Shown in pieces: positions 24,053 to 36,811 of a stretch of DNA of 64,000 nt. Source of the DNA: Pyricularia pennisetigena (taxonomy: Eukaryota > Ascomycota > Sordariomycetes > Magnaporthales > Pyriculariaceae); NCBI RefSeq assembly GCF_004337985.1, contig NC_043742.1, positions 5,445,259 through 5,509,258 of the forward strand, given 5' to 3'. The notes under the pieces were generated by a model, which worked only from the letters and a program-made list of their open reading frames with translations, was not told the origin of the DNA and made no database searches. The translations under genes and the position numbers were made by a program. The number at the start of each line of letters is the position of its first letter. Position 1 is the first letter of the stretch.

Positions 24053-24402
24053 TAGTTTCAAGGTTTATTATTAAAACCCAAAATTCCACAATGAATCCAC
24101 TCCGCTCGCTTCGCTCCACTTCGTGGCTAAATTGCGGTTTTGCAATGTATTTGTGGGTTTATCCAAAAACCGTTTTGGTTTAGGTTTGAAGACAATTTGT
24201 CGATTTTCGCCGTTTATAGCGGTATTTTTGGCCTTTTTGCGACCAATACTCCTTTATCATTCCATTACCACGCAAAATATCGAAAAAAGAAAACATCGTT
24301 AAAAATAGGAATTGGTAGGCCTTTTTTATAAATACAAAGTTTTTTGCACCCGGTACGTTAATTAAAAGTTGGATATAGCCCGCCCTTTATCCATTTATAG
24401 CG
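24053..24402 (+). mobile_element. M transposon, left-end fragment (M5)
   Basis: It begins TAGTTTCAAGG, a RIPed form of TAGTCTCAGGG, followed by the left-end block (CACTTCGTGG, GACAATTTGTCGATTTTCGCCG). It matches 53110-53430 of M6 to ATAGCGGTAT at about 24402 and then stops. The right end is lost. Confidence 0.8.
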
Positions 24403-24430
24403 GTATCCCCACTATTAACCCAAAAACATT

Positions 24431-24800
24431 ATTGATACCCATTTCGCATTTTAATAATAACGATTATCATCCGTTAAAATTTATATGTAAAAAATCGCAA
24501 AAGCGAAAGGACTTTTTACATATAAATTTTAATCCAAATATTGCCAAATTATTTATTTTACAATCCGTATAAGATGAATTTCACTTAATATATTATACGT
24601 CCACCCATAAATACCATCGATACCCATTTCGCATTTTACTAATAACAATTAAAATCCGTTAAAATTTATATAAAAGAAATCGCAAAAGCGAAAGGAATTT
24701 TTACATATAAATTTTAATATAAATACCGCAAAACCGCTTATTTTACAATCCGTATAAAGCATATACTATATAATACGTTATATATCCACTCATTAAAAAA
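24431..24800. repeat. 185-bp tandem duplication containing a long hairpin
   Basis: Two units (24431-24615 and 24616-24800) share ATxGATACCCATTTCGCATTTTA and more. Each contains a hairpin; in unit 1 the arms are perfect 17-mers (24477-24493 and 24513-24529, AAATTTATATGTAAAAA), with an inner TCGC/GCGA stem. Not coding. It precedes copy 2 of the large repeat and may belong to its end. Confidence 0.8.
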
Positions 24801-24879
24801 ACCATTATTTCCGCAAATGTTTATATATTCATATTAAAATATATATATATAATATCCGGAAACATGTTTATATATACCT

Positions 24880-26910
24880 CGGTTTCCCACCAAATCGACG
24901 CAATTTTTTACGGTCCCAATCCCGCACACGCGGCGGCAAATACCTCCTCCGACGTATACATTTTCCCGGAATTATACGTGAAAATTAAAATTTTTAATAG
25001 TTTAAACCTATAATATAAATTCGTTTTTTCAGCTGCTATATGGTTTTTAAACTTCCACAAACCCCCCAATACTCCTGCACGAATCCTATATTATAACCAA
25101 GTATAATATATACACCGGGTTATGTATAATATAAAAAATGTTATTTTGCTGGCAAAAACCGGGTACGGGAAAAATATAATATTGCAAATTACCTCGGTTA
25201 TTCGCAACAATACCATTATTATCCAAATAATCCCATCAATCAAATCAGGGTAAAAACAATTACGCAATATATAACGTTATCCCGCCACGAACCCCAAATT
25301 AATCGATTAATCCATTTTAAACGTAAATATAAATATACGCTTTTTATTACGAAAACTGATTTTATTTAATATAACCCTTTTATAAAACCCGCAAACCGTT
25401 TGCTAATACACGCGCATTTTTTTAAACCCGGAATAAACCACCAATTACCGATTTTTTAAATTTTTTCGAAACCCTATACTCCACGCATCGTTTTATTGAT
25501 TATTAATAAATTTTATATAATTATGCAATAAAAGGATTTTTGAAAATTGTTTTCCAAATTACGTTCAGTCCGGGTAATTGTACCAGCAACCGTATTTATG
25601 TTCGATTATCCCGTAACCTTTACAGCAAAGATTAAAATTTACGTTTTCGACCAATTATATTATAAAAAAGTAATACGTTTCGTTAGAACGCCTTTCGACC
25701 GACCCGAAATTACAGTTATAATATAATATTTGGAACGCAAAACCCTAATTAGCAATTACCGGCGCTTCCTATTTCCAATAAGGCATATAATATTATTATC
25801 CGCCACCCGTATTTTTAAAACCATTATATATATGGACGCCAGGAACCATATTATCCAAATACGCCAATTTTTAATAAAAAGACTTATATTTAGGAAATTT
25901 ATTAAGCGAAACGCAGCTGATATAATTATCCTGTGCAATATATTTCTATTTAAAATCGATAAAATTAAAATTTACGCAAAATTTTCCAAACCGGATTTTA
26001 AAATTCGCATTATATTTTCCATTTTATTTGTGGGTATAAATATCGATATACCTATAATAAAACGTGTAATGCAATACGGCGCGTTAATATTAAATTACCC
26101 CGCAAGCCTATGGTAAAAGTTCGGACGAACCGCACGCGGGCCCAACCGTAAAAAAACCGTATATTTTTTTACGTTTTATTAATATTTCGATACGCAGGGA
26201 TCCATCGGTAAGTATAAATTAAATAGGCCAAGTTTATTAACCGAATTAACCAAATAACCCGTAATATTACGAAAAAAGGTTAAAAATTTACAAAGTACCC
26301 ATTTAAACTTTTTAACGTATTGATAAACGCGATTATTCCCCATTAACTTTCCACGTATCGCTAAATTTAGTTTAAACGATAATAACCAGGCAAAAACGTC
26401 GGAATTACCACAAACCGGCCTTTAAAATATATTGAAACCACGCATTCCGCCCTATTGGACATAATAGGAAATATTAAATAGGAAAAAATTAAAAGAAAAG
26501 CGCCAAATATACAAATTTTCGCCAACGTTAAATATTTTCGACCAATTATATTAGATTTTATATAAAAAACAAATTTATTTTTTACAGTAGACTAACCTGA
26601 AAACTATTATAACGCTTATATGCATTAAATTGGAATTTTACCCGCATTACTCTTTAAAAAACTCCCAATTAAAATATCCAGGAAAAACTCCAAAAAAGGT
26701 TATATATTTAAATCATTGGATAAATGGGGTATTTATTTTGCAATAATTATCCTTTTCCCAAGCCCGCGGCGGTTATACGACCTTTTATCCCAACTAATAT
26801 CATTGAAACCAATAATTTTTAATATCGTTCAAAAATTCATCCATTTTTATAACCGGGAATGGACGAAAAACGATTTATTGGAAAATGTTTCAAATTTACA
26901 ATTAATTAAA
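24880..26910 (+). pseudogene. Degenerate RecQ-like DNA helicase
   Basis: It resembles RecQ-family superfamily 2 helicases. Evidence in order: an ATP-binding motif LLAKTGYGKN near 25150 (expected TGxGKS), followed by a TIIIQIIPSIKSG motif Ia; LIINKFYIIMQ near 25500, which is a DEFH-like Walker B changed by RIP (D>N, E>K, H>Y); SATRIFKTII near 25798; and the second helicase lobe, VGINIDIPIIKRVMQYG near 26030 and KFGRTARGPNRK near 26115, matching motifs V and VI (Q-x-x-GRAxRG). A basic C-terminal region continues to about 26910 (EWTKNDLLENVSNLQ). Many stops. In fungi such genes are often subtelomeric or repeat-borne, but no telomere repeat is present here. Confidence 0.7.
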
Positions 26911-28018
26911 TAGGTTAAATAATATAGCGATTATTTTGTTGTTAAATTCCCAATAATATACCAGAATAAAGTATAAAAATACGCCTCCTGTTTGCACAAA
27001 TAACAAAAAAAAGGCGGCGGAATTAAAATACGGTGGTAGTTTAGGAAGCGATGGATATAATTAACAATTATTCGGGAAAATAAGCTAATAAACGCCGACG
27101 AACGAATTGAACGGTATTATAATTACAGGTTGAAATATTGGTTAACGTTGACGGTTGCAAAAATATCCAATATAAAAACGCTTAAAAATTTATATCCTAA
27201 AAACTAAAAAGCGATTAAGGTTAAATTTTAATTAAATCAAATAACGTACCCTGGATTACAAAAAGGTCGAGCGACGAAAAAAACGACGCCGAATTGGATT
27301 AATTAGGGGCGGAGGATTATTAAACAGCGTAAAATATATAATTATTAAATACGAAAATCCCCAGTTAACGGCTTAAATAAAGCGACCAAATGCTGGATAA
27401 TTAGAATTATTACGTAAATTAAAAACCTAGATTATATGTAAGCTGGTACGGCGTAACGGCGCCCCGATTAACAATAAAAGGGTTCGATATTGCGAATTGT
27501 AATAATTACTACGTTTAAATTCCGGAAAATTTGGCGTTTCCATTTTGATTTTATTTTATTAGTAAAAAGCCCCATACGTAAACCCAATTATATATACCTC
27601 CTTCTGTTTTTATTAGTTTTTTTTTACAATAAAAACCTTTTTCCCGGCTGCCAGATTCTTTTTATAACGATTAATAAAAAATTGTAACAATTAAACCAAC
27701 GTTTAATTTTTAATCAATAAACGTAATAATTGTTATAATCGCAAAAGTGCTTTAGCAAATATTGCGTATATATTCGTTTAAAAACCTAATTAAAATATTT
27801 TTAATTGGACAAAACTATTTATACCTTACCCACCCAAACAGGCATTAACCCAATTATAACGAAAGTAAATTATAATGAACGCCCCTATATTATAAAAGTA
27901 CCCCCCACCAGGTTAAATCCGGGGCAGATTAATTAATTTTATTGTAATAATAATTACAATAATTGTTTTAATTCGCTAAAAACCGTAACAATTATTATAA
28001 TTACGGTTTTTTATCACC
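26911..28018 (+). other. AT-rich spacer between RecQ-like and Asp/Asn-repeat genes
   Basis: The first 570 bp are AT-rich with scattered short open frames of no clear family. From 27499 the sequence matches copy 1 (1-529), including FRKIWRFHF and KNLFPGCQILF stretches readable in both copies, then AT-rich sequence with GTTACAATT motifs. A degenerate exon may be present. Confidence 0.35.
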
Positions 28019-28800
28019 ATAGCTCCCAAAAAACGCCAAAAAGGTAAAATTTCCGCCCAAGTTACCATTAAATTTACGTTGGAACATATACCCAATAATA
28101 TTAAATGATTTATTAACCTAATAACCACGCCATAAAAAAACGCGGATAAACAAAATAAACCAATTTTTTAAAAATTTGGAAAATTACGACGCGGACACTG
28201 CAATTATTTTGGAATTAAATTTTGCTCGGTTGGACCGCTTTATATATAAGATTATTTGGATGCAACCGGAATCCTTTTAAATTTTCCCCTTATTCCTCAT
28301 AATAATAATAGTAATTATAATAATACCGATATGGATTCCGGCGATAATAAATTTACCCCCGCCCCCGTCGATAAAAATGGAAATAATACCGATATGGACG
28401 CCGGCGATAACGAATTTACCCCCGCCCCCGTCGATTATAATAACGACGATATTTATATAAACGAAAACGATAACTAATTTACCCCCGCGTCTACCAATAA
28501 AAGCGATAATAATATTAATATAAACAATAATTATAACGAACTTGCCCCGGATTTGGATAACCGCCAATTATAAATTCCCTTAGTATTTTTTAACCCATTT
28601 GCCAACGTATTATCCCCGCCACCGAAAAGCCCTAAAAACCGGTTTTTTGCATTATAACCGGAAATTATTATTAACCCGGTAACCGCGCCATTAAATAGGC
28701 CGCCCGTACCCCGTATATATAAGACCACCACCTTTCGGCCAATTAAAACCAATTTTATTTCGGTATCGCGGACGTAACCCAAACCTAATTCGATACCAAA
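28019..28800 (+). pseudogene. Degenerate Asp/Asn-rich repeat protein (copy 2)
   Basis: Copy 2 of the gene at 530-1310. The start codon position reads ATA, then APKKRQKGKISAQVTIKF. Two and a half 21-residue repeats with core GDNKFTPAPVD run from about 28328 to 28500. A 73-codon open stretch beginning at 28256 covers them. RIP-type stops break the frame elsewhere. Confidence 0.5.
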
Positions 28801-30509
28801 TAATAGACTAATAAATTTCGTATAACCCGAATATTATTTCCTATTGTACAAAAATACGGATTTTTTAAATCGTTTGCCCGTCCCGTTATGGAAGGATTTT
28901 TAATTGGGTAAAAACCAATCCGTATCGGCGATAACCATTATAATTTGGCGCGGGGTAGGGAATACGAATATTGTTGAAATAATTCGTATTATGCCCTATT
29001 TAAATTATATTAATTATTTTAAAATTAATAAAAATATTAACTCGCCCGCTTGGTTCGGTCGCGGATATAATATTTTCCGCAATACGAACGAAATTTTAGT
29101 CGTTTAAACTTTGAAACGTTTTTAACCCACTGTTAGCGTCGCCGCAGTAAAAACACGCGTTAGTAACCAAATTTTAATATACCATTTTAACAGTAATTCG
29201 TCGAATATAAACGAAATAATAATCGTATTTGGTTAAGAAACGACAGATATTTTGGTATAATATATTGATATAATAAGTTAATATTTCCTTTTACTAAATT
29301 GCGACAGTTATTATAATCCTTATATTAATATATCCTATTATTTACTATATTGTTATAATTATTATAATTTTTTGCGGTAATACCAAATAATTACTGCTGT
29401 AAGGTAATAATTGTTACAATTTGGTTTTCATTTTTTTATATATTTTATAATAACGGGTACATTTTTAATTATTATTTAATTTAACTTTAATCGCCGACGA
29501 ATTCGGGTTTTTGATTTATTTTAAAACAAATAACCCCGGTAAATAAATTAAAAATAATAAAATAGCCGTTTGGTAAAAACCCTTGGCCTTCGTACCGGAT
29601 ATATTTAACAATAAAAATATTAAACCCATTTTCGATAATTTGGCAAGTCGGCGTTTTTTACCCTTTATCCCCCCCCTTTATCCGTCAAAACATTATTAAC
29701 CTGCCCGGGTCAAAAATATTCGCAAACAAATTTCAAACCGGTTATAATTCCTACAATTTTCGCCACGATGTTAATTTATTTGCGGATAATAACCACCGGA
29801 CCTAATTTTAATAACGGCGATTTAAAATTTAAAACCGTTAATTTTGGATTATATATATGTAGCGGTTATTATATCAACGATTGGTTTAAAGTTTGCTACT
29901 ATTTCCTTTACTTTATTTTTCGCCGGTAGGGAAAAATCGTTATTGAAAACAAGGAAAATCCTAACGATTTTGGTAAAAATTGCCGCAATTCTTTTAAATT
30001 TAATATCGAGCAATTTTCCACCCTATTTATTATCGCCGATTATATAGTTATCGCCGTTAACGTTATCGTTTTAAATAATTTGCATTTAATATAATTTTAA
30101 TATCGTTTAATTACCCGTTCGCGAACCGATTCAACCATTAACGTCGCCAATTTATTTGGTTTTAACCGCGCCTGCTATAATAGGACGATAATAATACTCG
30201 TTATTGATACCTGGTCCCGTTTTAAACCTATTAAAGTCGAACGGTTAAAAAAAAAGGGTGCAAATTAAATTCAAATATACCTATTGGATTTATTAATATT
30301 TAAAAATATTTTTAACAACTTGTACGACGAGGGGCGGTTCCATCGTCGTATCCTTACCAAACCCAAAACAAAAATTAACGGATTTCATCCCAAGTTTTTT
30401 GGCGACGATAAATAAAACGATTTTTTTAATTTTATATAAACCCAATCCATTACCGCCGATCGATTTGCTAATATAAACCGCGCAAAAAAGGGAATTTTCG
30501 GGGACGCCC

Positions 30510-31165
30510 TGTGAGGAGGTTACGAGATAGAATAAGCTTAATCTTAAACGCGGGGAAAGGTGGATCACGTATAAGGCTGATGGAACGTTAAAATGGCAGA
30601 TAATCGTCTGCTAGCGGGTAATAGAGATAATATATTGTTGCACAATCGATTCGTTAAATCGTTGAATCGATGAAGGTTATGAAGGTGATGAATTTAAGGC
30701 TAAGTTATGAATTACGTGTTCGAATCCGTAGGTGCAGATCTTCGATCCGGATGTCCGGAATGCGGGGTCACGTCACATGATTTGGCCTTATTCATGTGAC
30801 TGACCTGCCGACCTATTGAGCCTAACGGCCCATTAAGCCTAACGGCCTATTGTGCTTATGCATGCACAGAAAATCTGCGACCACAACGGGATTCGAACCC
30901 ACGCACTTCAACGTATATATGAAATAGATTATGGTACGTGCATTATACCACTAAGCTAGATTAAATATGACGTATTTGTTTTGTTGTTGAAACTATGAAC
31001 AAAGACGTGATATATAAAGCTTTGTGTGTATAAACGCGTATACGTTTTATTTGTTATTTGTTTATTTATTCGATGCAGGGTGACTAATAAAATTAGCCCG
31101 TGCTAGCCGTTGTAAAATAATGCAGGGTAGCTAATATAATTAGCCCTGCGCTAGCCATGTTCACA
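30510..31165 (-). mobile_element. S element (656 bp) in the large repeat (S2)
   Basis: Starts TGTGAGGAGGTTACGAG, ends AGCCATGTTCACA, flanked by the 5-bp duplication CGCCC (30505-30509 and 31166-31170). The empty site is visible in copy 1 near 3016. This is the least damaged copy. Its end carries two units of about 55 bp, each with TGCAGGGT and a CTAATAxAATTAG palindrome (31074-31155). Confidence 0.85.
30880..30970 (-). other. tRNA-like Pol III promoter boxes inside S2
   Basis: On the minus strand an A-box-like TAGCTTAGTGG (30948-30958) is followed about 50 bases later by a perfect B box GGTTCGAATCC (30889-30899). Between them ACGTA and TACGT could pair as an anticodon stem with a long, intron-like loop. 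The acceptor arms do not pair, so it is not a functional tRNA gene. The boxes recur at the same place in S1, S3 and S4. Confidence 0.55.
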
Positions 31166-31477
31166 CGCCCGTGAAAAAGTCCTAGCGGTCTTTTTGGTAT
31201 ATTATGCGCAAGTTTCCATTTTAATTAAAGGTTATTTTTAGACTGGATATTTTTTTAATTCGGACGCGATTTAGGCTGTTATAAAAAATTTGCGTTTCTT
31301 TTAAAACATTTCACCTGTCGACGGTTTAAATACCGACAATAAAATCGATTTTGTATACAAAAAAATTAAGGGTAAATATTTCTAATTTAACTGGAATATG
31401 CCTAATACTCCTTTTAATCGCTATTGGTTACCCCATTAACTGCTTGGTAAATTATATATATTTTATTTTTAATAATT

Positions 31478-31622
31478 ATAATTATCGTTATAAATTTGCC
31501 CCTACTTTTGTAATTATTGTTACAATCCTGCCCCTATTTTTGTAAGTATTATTATAATCTTGCCCCTATTTTTGTAATTATTATTATATTCCCACCCCTA
31601 CCTTTGTAATTATTATTACAAT
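31478..31622 (+). repeat. Tandem 32-bp repeat, about 5 units (copy 2)
   Basis: Same array as 3325-3445 with one more unit; units of TTTTTGTAATTATTATTACAATC plus TGCCCCTA. Confidence 0.7.
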
Positions 31623-31659
31623 CTTTGTTTTTGCTAAACTAACTTTTTTCGGTTTAAAT

Positions 31660-34600
31660 GCCCACATTTAATTAAAATTAGAGCAGTTAATTTTTAAAAA
31701 TTGGTTATTGATTAATGAAATGGGTATAGGAGACACGATTATCTATTTTACGGCGATTTATATATAATCTATCCGTTGCCAATACGACCGATTTATCCAA
31801 AATACCGACGGATATTTTCCCATTTTAATTTTCGTCCCGGCCAACTTTATTTCGCAAATATTTAAAAAAATAATACCTAATTTCCCAACCTTTAACGTTA
31901 AATATTATTATCATTTAACCGAAATATACGCTACCAATACCCCGCGAGCGGTTGTTATTTTTATTTAAACGCAATTTTACGATATTTTAACCGAATTCGC
32001 CGCCCGTAAATTTAATCCCAAATTTGCGGGCACGGTTATTATTACATTTTATATAATATTCCTAATCCGAAAAACTAAACAATTGGACGAAATCTATAAT
32101 ACGGAAAAAATGTTTAACCCATAATATATGGATAAAATTATCGATTCCAATTTTTACCAGCGCCCCCCCGACGTCGATAAATTTAACGATAATTCCAACA
32201 TTAAAAATAATACCCAATAAATATTTTTTGTAATAATTATTATAATTTCGTAATACTAATATATTTGTTTAAGTTAAATAATTTTATTAGAAACCCTTAA
32301 CGCAAAAACAGTTGGAAGGCCAATTTTTCCACGGGCGAAAACACCAAAAATATCCGGCGTTTGGTTATATATTTACTATTTGGTACTTTTGTTTAACGTA
32401 TAACTGGAAACGAAATTTAATATTTCCGTTACCGCGAATTAATAATATAGCGCGCATTTCGCTTTATTCTTTACATTTATTGGGGTATAGCCATTATTAT
32501 ACCGATTATTAACAAAATTCGGGATACTATTGGTTTTAATACCCTGGTTTAGGATAAAATTGCAATTTCTTTCGCCCGACCTGAAAGCCTATTTTAGGAA
32601 AATATATTTACGGTCAATTATATTTGGGAAAATAATGGCTATTTCGTCGCTTTTAATATCGATAAAAATATTAAAACCTTTTTGCAAAAATTCGAATTAA
32701 TGGGTTGGAAATAATATATATTTTACCTTTAAATTTTAAATTTTATAATTCCTACCACTATACCAAATAAAAAATCGCTAATAATTTTTAAATATACGGG
32801 CGTATTAACAGTACGCAGGGGTATAAATACCGGGTTTATTTTACTTAACGGTACATTTGTTTATCCCCGTAAACGCATTCCGCTTTATAGCATTGTTATT
32901 ACAAAACTCCAATTTAGCCACCGTTTCGAAAACGTTATAACGAATACCGAAACAATTTTTAAAAATATTATTACCGCATGCGTGGGCGAAAATACCGATA
33001 ATATTGGTCCCGCTCCATTAGGAATTCCCATTAATACGAATACCGCAACTGGTAGCCGCCAAACCTCGGTTTTTTTAATTTAAGTTTTATCCGTTTATTG
33101 CAATTTTTGGCAGTTAATTACCTTTTTTAATTAATAATCCACGTCGAGGACGATACCCGGGATGTTAATTCGGCGGAACTCGGTAAAATACTGGCGTTCA
33201 AAAAATTGGATTTTAAAATCAAATACCGCAACGTCCGACAAAGTTTTACAAAAAATTTATAAAAAGGAAAAACCCGTTTTGGGTCGGTAATTGTGGACGT
33301 TTTAATTTAATATACCGGCGACGGTCCTTTTAATTAGGTTTATTCGAAATTTTGCATTAATTTTAAAACGTTACCTTTGTCGGGCAGGGTTAAAATAGTC
33401 CATTTTATATTAAATAAATCGCTATTTATTTCCCGCGTAATCGAAAATTTGCATAAAGGAAAAGAAAAAAAATTAATACGTCCTAATTTTTGCCCCTAAT
33501 TTTTGGATTTAAGCGTAAAATAATTATATAATAATAATTATTTTAATCCTTTTCCTTCCCCACAGTTATTGTCATATTTATTAAAATTTTTATATTTCTG
33601 GATTATAATAAATATTATAATAACTATTATTTTTCCATTTTTGTAATAATTGTTACAATTTTTCAATATACCTGCTAATTTCTTTTAATTTTATTGCTTT
33701 TATTTTGGAAAAAACCAATTTCGGTGTGGTTATTATCCAATTAAACCTATCCGAAACCGAACGCGATAAAGCCGTTTCCGATTTTACCGATTCCAGCTCC
33801 AATTTCAACGTTTATATCCTAAATATTAAAATTTCCAGCGCTGGTTTTAATTTGCACCCCAATTGTTATACTGGTATTATTATCCCTTTAATGTAAAACG
33901 CTAATATATAATTGCAAATTTGTGGTCGTTTAATTCGACTGGGTTAAAATAAACCTGTTATTTGGCGCATTTTCGAAATGCGAAATACTTTTTTCGATTG
34001 GGTAAAAAATCGCATAATCCGGAAGGTTAATGCCCTTTTTTTACTATTCCGCCCGTTGTTAGTATATAATAAATATTGTTCAAATGTATTACCCGTATAC
34101 GCTTCCCCGAAACTATCCAATTTCCAATTATCAAACAATTCCTAGCGTATAAAATAATAACAATTATATTTTCCTGGCCTTTCAACTATTTCGTTTGGAT
34201 AATAAAACCCCCCCAGCATTTTAATACTTTTTATTTTAACAGTACGCGCCGCATAAGCGACGTTGATTTTCGCCTAATTTTAATATTCGTATTAAATATT
34301 TTTAAATAATTTAACGAACAGGATTTGGTCGAGAAAACGTCAGCCTTTATTTTAACGTTAAATCCAGTTTATATTAATTACTAGTACCAGAAAAATGGTA
34401 ATTATAATACGTTTACTCATTATATTAATCGTACACATTTACCTTATTTCGATTTTACCATTATAAATTAAAAATTTATAATTAAATTAATAAAATGGAT
34501 TAAAAACAACGATGGATTTTACGACGAAACCGGGACCGCGCGGATTATCGGGACCCCAATAAAAAATTTAGCTCTTGGGTTATTAAACGCCGGGAACCCA

Positions 34601-34952
34601 ATAAACCGTTTAAAAAAGGTATTTTTGGTTATAATAACGCCGACCTTTTGGCGGTCGTTATTCCGTTTTTTTTATTTATTAATTTTGGCTTCAATTACGA
34701 TAAATTTATATTCGATTCGTTAAAAAAGCCCTATATACCCATTTTAAAAAAGGATAAAAAAAATGACGATTCGGTCTTTGGATCGTTTACCGCGACCCCA
34801 ATTCGGAAAAAAAGGCGTAACGCTAATAAACCCATTTTCAAAAAAAAACATTTAACGCTACCAAACGTTTTCGTTTTTTTAATCGGTTTAGGTTCTTTTA
34901 TCTTGCTTTTTTGGGGATTTAATGCTAGGAAGTTAGGGGTTTTATATATATA
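31660..34952 (+). pseudogene. Degenerate SNF2-type helicase/ATPase (copy 2)
   Basis: Same order as copy 1. The ATP-binding motif reads NEMGIGDT (about 31718), so the catalytic Lys is lost. The second helicase lobe is at 33700-33896 (ETERDKAVSDF, then SAGFNLHPN). The basic C-terminal region (34648-34952, FGFNYDKFIFDSLKKP) is open for about 100 codons before the stop. The better agreement of copies at amino-acid than nucleotide level in these blocks supports former coding use. Confidence 0.7.
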
Positions 34953-34979
34953 ATATGATAATAATTATTATTATTAGGA

Positions 34980-36258
34980 TCCGGTTTTATGAATTTATTA
35001 TTCGTGGTTGATAAAATATTATAATAACGATTATTACCAGGATCCTTTTTATTGGATTTATAATGGGCGGTAAATGGAAAATATAATTCATTTGGGCAAA
35101 AGAAATGGATAAAAAACGGGTTATTCATGCGGAAAATTTTGGAAACAATTATACCTCGTTTTTTATTTTAAACCTAATTTATAATCGGGATTTATTTATT
35201 TGTATTTACTGGTTTTACGGACGTTATTTTATCTCCGTTATTCGCGGGTAAAATTACCATTATTCGTCCGTTAATTCTTTTTTATAATGGAACGATCCTC
35301 GTTTTTACCCGCTTCAATTTGCGTAATTTACCTTTTATTATTTTAAATTTTTTACGCTTTTTTCGTCGGATTTTTTGTATATTCCGTCCAGCAAATTTCC
35401 TTCGGTATTAATTATACTATTAATACTTAAACCGTTTATCCGGTTATATCCCTTTTTTGGATTTGTTTTTATTTTTTTAATATCCGTTTAAAATAATACG
35501 CTGTTGGGGCGTACGATCTTCTAATTAAATACCTCCAATTTATCGCCCATTAGCTTTTTAAAACCCAGGTATAATAAATTAGGGCCGTCGAAATCGAAAT
35601 TGGGTAATACTTCGGCCTTTTCGTTTCCCCAAATATTTTGGAATATCAAATACGTATAGTGGATTATATCCTAATTGGTTAATATTATATAATATTTACT
35701 GTTAATGCGTGTACGGGCGATATTTTCCAATATTTTGCGCACCGTAATTGCGATTGGCCCTATCGCTGCATAATTTAGGAATATTTTTCGCAAATCGTGC
35801 GTGGAATTGCGGTTATTTTTGATATTTATAACGAAACCCCTATTAATATGTTTAATTATTAGGTTTACCCGTTTAAATCCATTTCCGGCCGTGGTATAGT
35901 TTACGAACGTTAATTTTAAAATCCCGGTCCGCAGCGATTGATTTATTATTTTTGGTTATAATAACCAGGTTAAATATAATATTTTAGGGCTATAATTTTT
36001 TAATTTATAACCGTAAAAAAATAGGACCAATTGTGGTATTATAATTTTTAATACGCCGTAGTTTCATTGGTGGAACGCGTTTATTATTACTCATAAAAAG
36101 TTAATTATTTGCAAATACCGGCGTTGCGTGCGGAAGGCGATATTAATTTTAAATTTTATATCCCATAATCCAATATTTATTAAACCGTTAATATAACCAA
36201 CGAATATATTGTCGCAAATACGGTTTACCACGGAAATATATATGTTATATAGTATATT
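34980..36258 (-). pseudogene. Degenerate convergent gene of unknown function (copy 2, 3' part)
   Basis: Minus-strand counterpart of 6950-8080. Shared residues include FDFDGPNLLYLG near 35590 and ENIARTRIN near 35715. The upstream part is cut off by the Copia LTR at 36259. Confidence 0.45.
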
Positions 36259-36811
36259 TGTTAATTATATGCGTTATTTAGCATATAATGGGTCCACTTT
36301 TATTTGTATATAAGCCACAATAGATAGTGCCGAAGTGGGGTTGTTAAGGTTATTAAATTTTCTGTTATATTTTGTGTATTGCAGGAATTGCGATTCAAAC
36401 TTAGCGAATGGGGTTTCACCTTATACCGGGTTTAATACCCTCCCTGCATTTACGAATTAACTACCCTGTACCGGGTTGAAGTTTTCGACAAATTAGCAAA
36501 TTAATGCGAAACCAGAAATGGTTTATATGGAAATGAGGGTGTTTTTTCAACAACGTATACAAAATAATTTTTCGGAAAATCGTGTGCGGTACCGGAACCC
36601 TTTACGGGGTGCGGACCCCCGTTTCGATGTCGGAAAATATATAAGGGAAATAAAGCAAAAAATCCCCCATTATAAATTAAATTTATTAATCCCAAAATTA
36701 GTGAATTTAGTGCATATAAACCCTGTAATTACAGGTTTTTATAACGCAATTTACACCACGCCGCACCTAGGCTAATACCTAACCCCCTATTAGCAACCCA
36801 TATTATTAGCA
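36259..36811 (+). mobile_element. 5' LTR of Copia copy 2
   Basis: Starts TGTTAATTATATGCG and ends CCATATTATTAGCA, then AGGTTATAAGCCCGG as the putative primer-binding site. 553 bp. Confidence 0.9.

Larger units (their letters stand above)
28801..31460 (+). pseudogene. Degenerate coding sequence upstream of SNF2-type gene (copy 2), split by S2
   Basis: Colinear with 1311-3290. Shared blocks include AWFGRGYNIFRNTNEILV near 29050 and FAGREKSLLKTRKILTILV near 29930. The S element S2 interrupts it at 30510-31165 after FGDAL-like codons; the reading resumes at CGCCCGTGAAAAAG, matching 3014 in copy 1. Confidence 0.4.
24803..36258 (+). repeat. Large degenerate helicase-bearing repeat, copy 2
   Basis: From 27499 onward this aligns with copy 1 (1-8080). 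Its unique upstream part (24803-27498) carries a RecQ-like helicase remnant. It contains an S element at 30510-31165 and ends where the Copia LTR begins at 36259. The two copies share gene order but differ at many sites by transitions, as expected if RIP acted on both. Confidence 0.75.
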
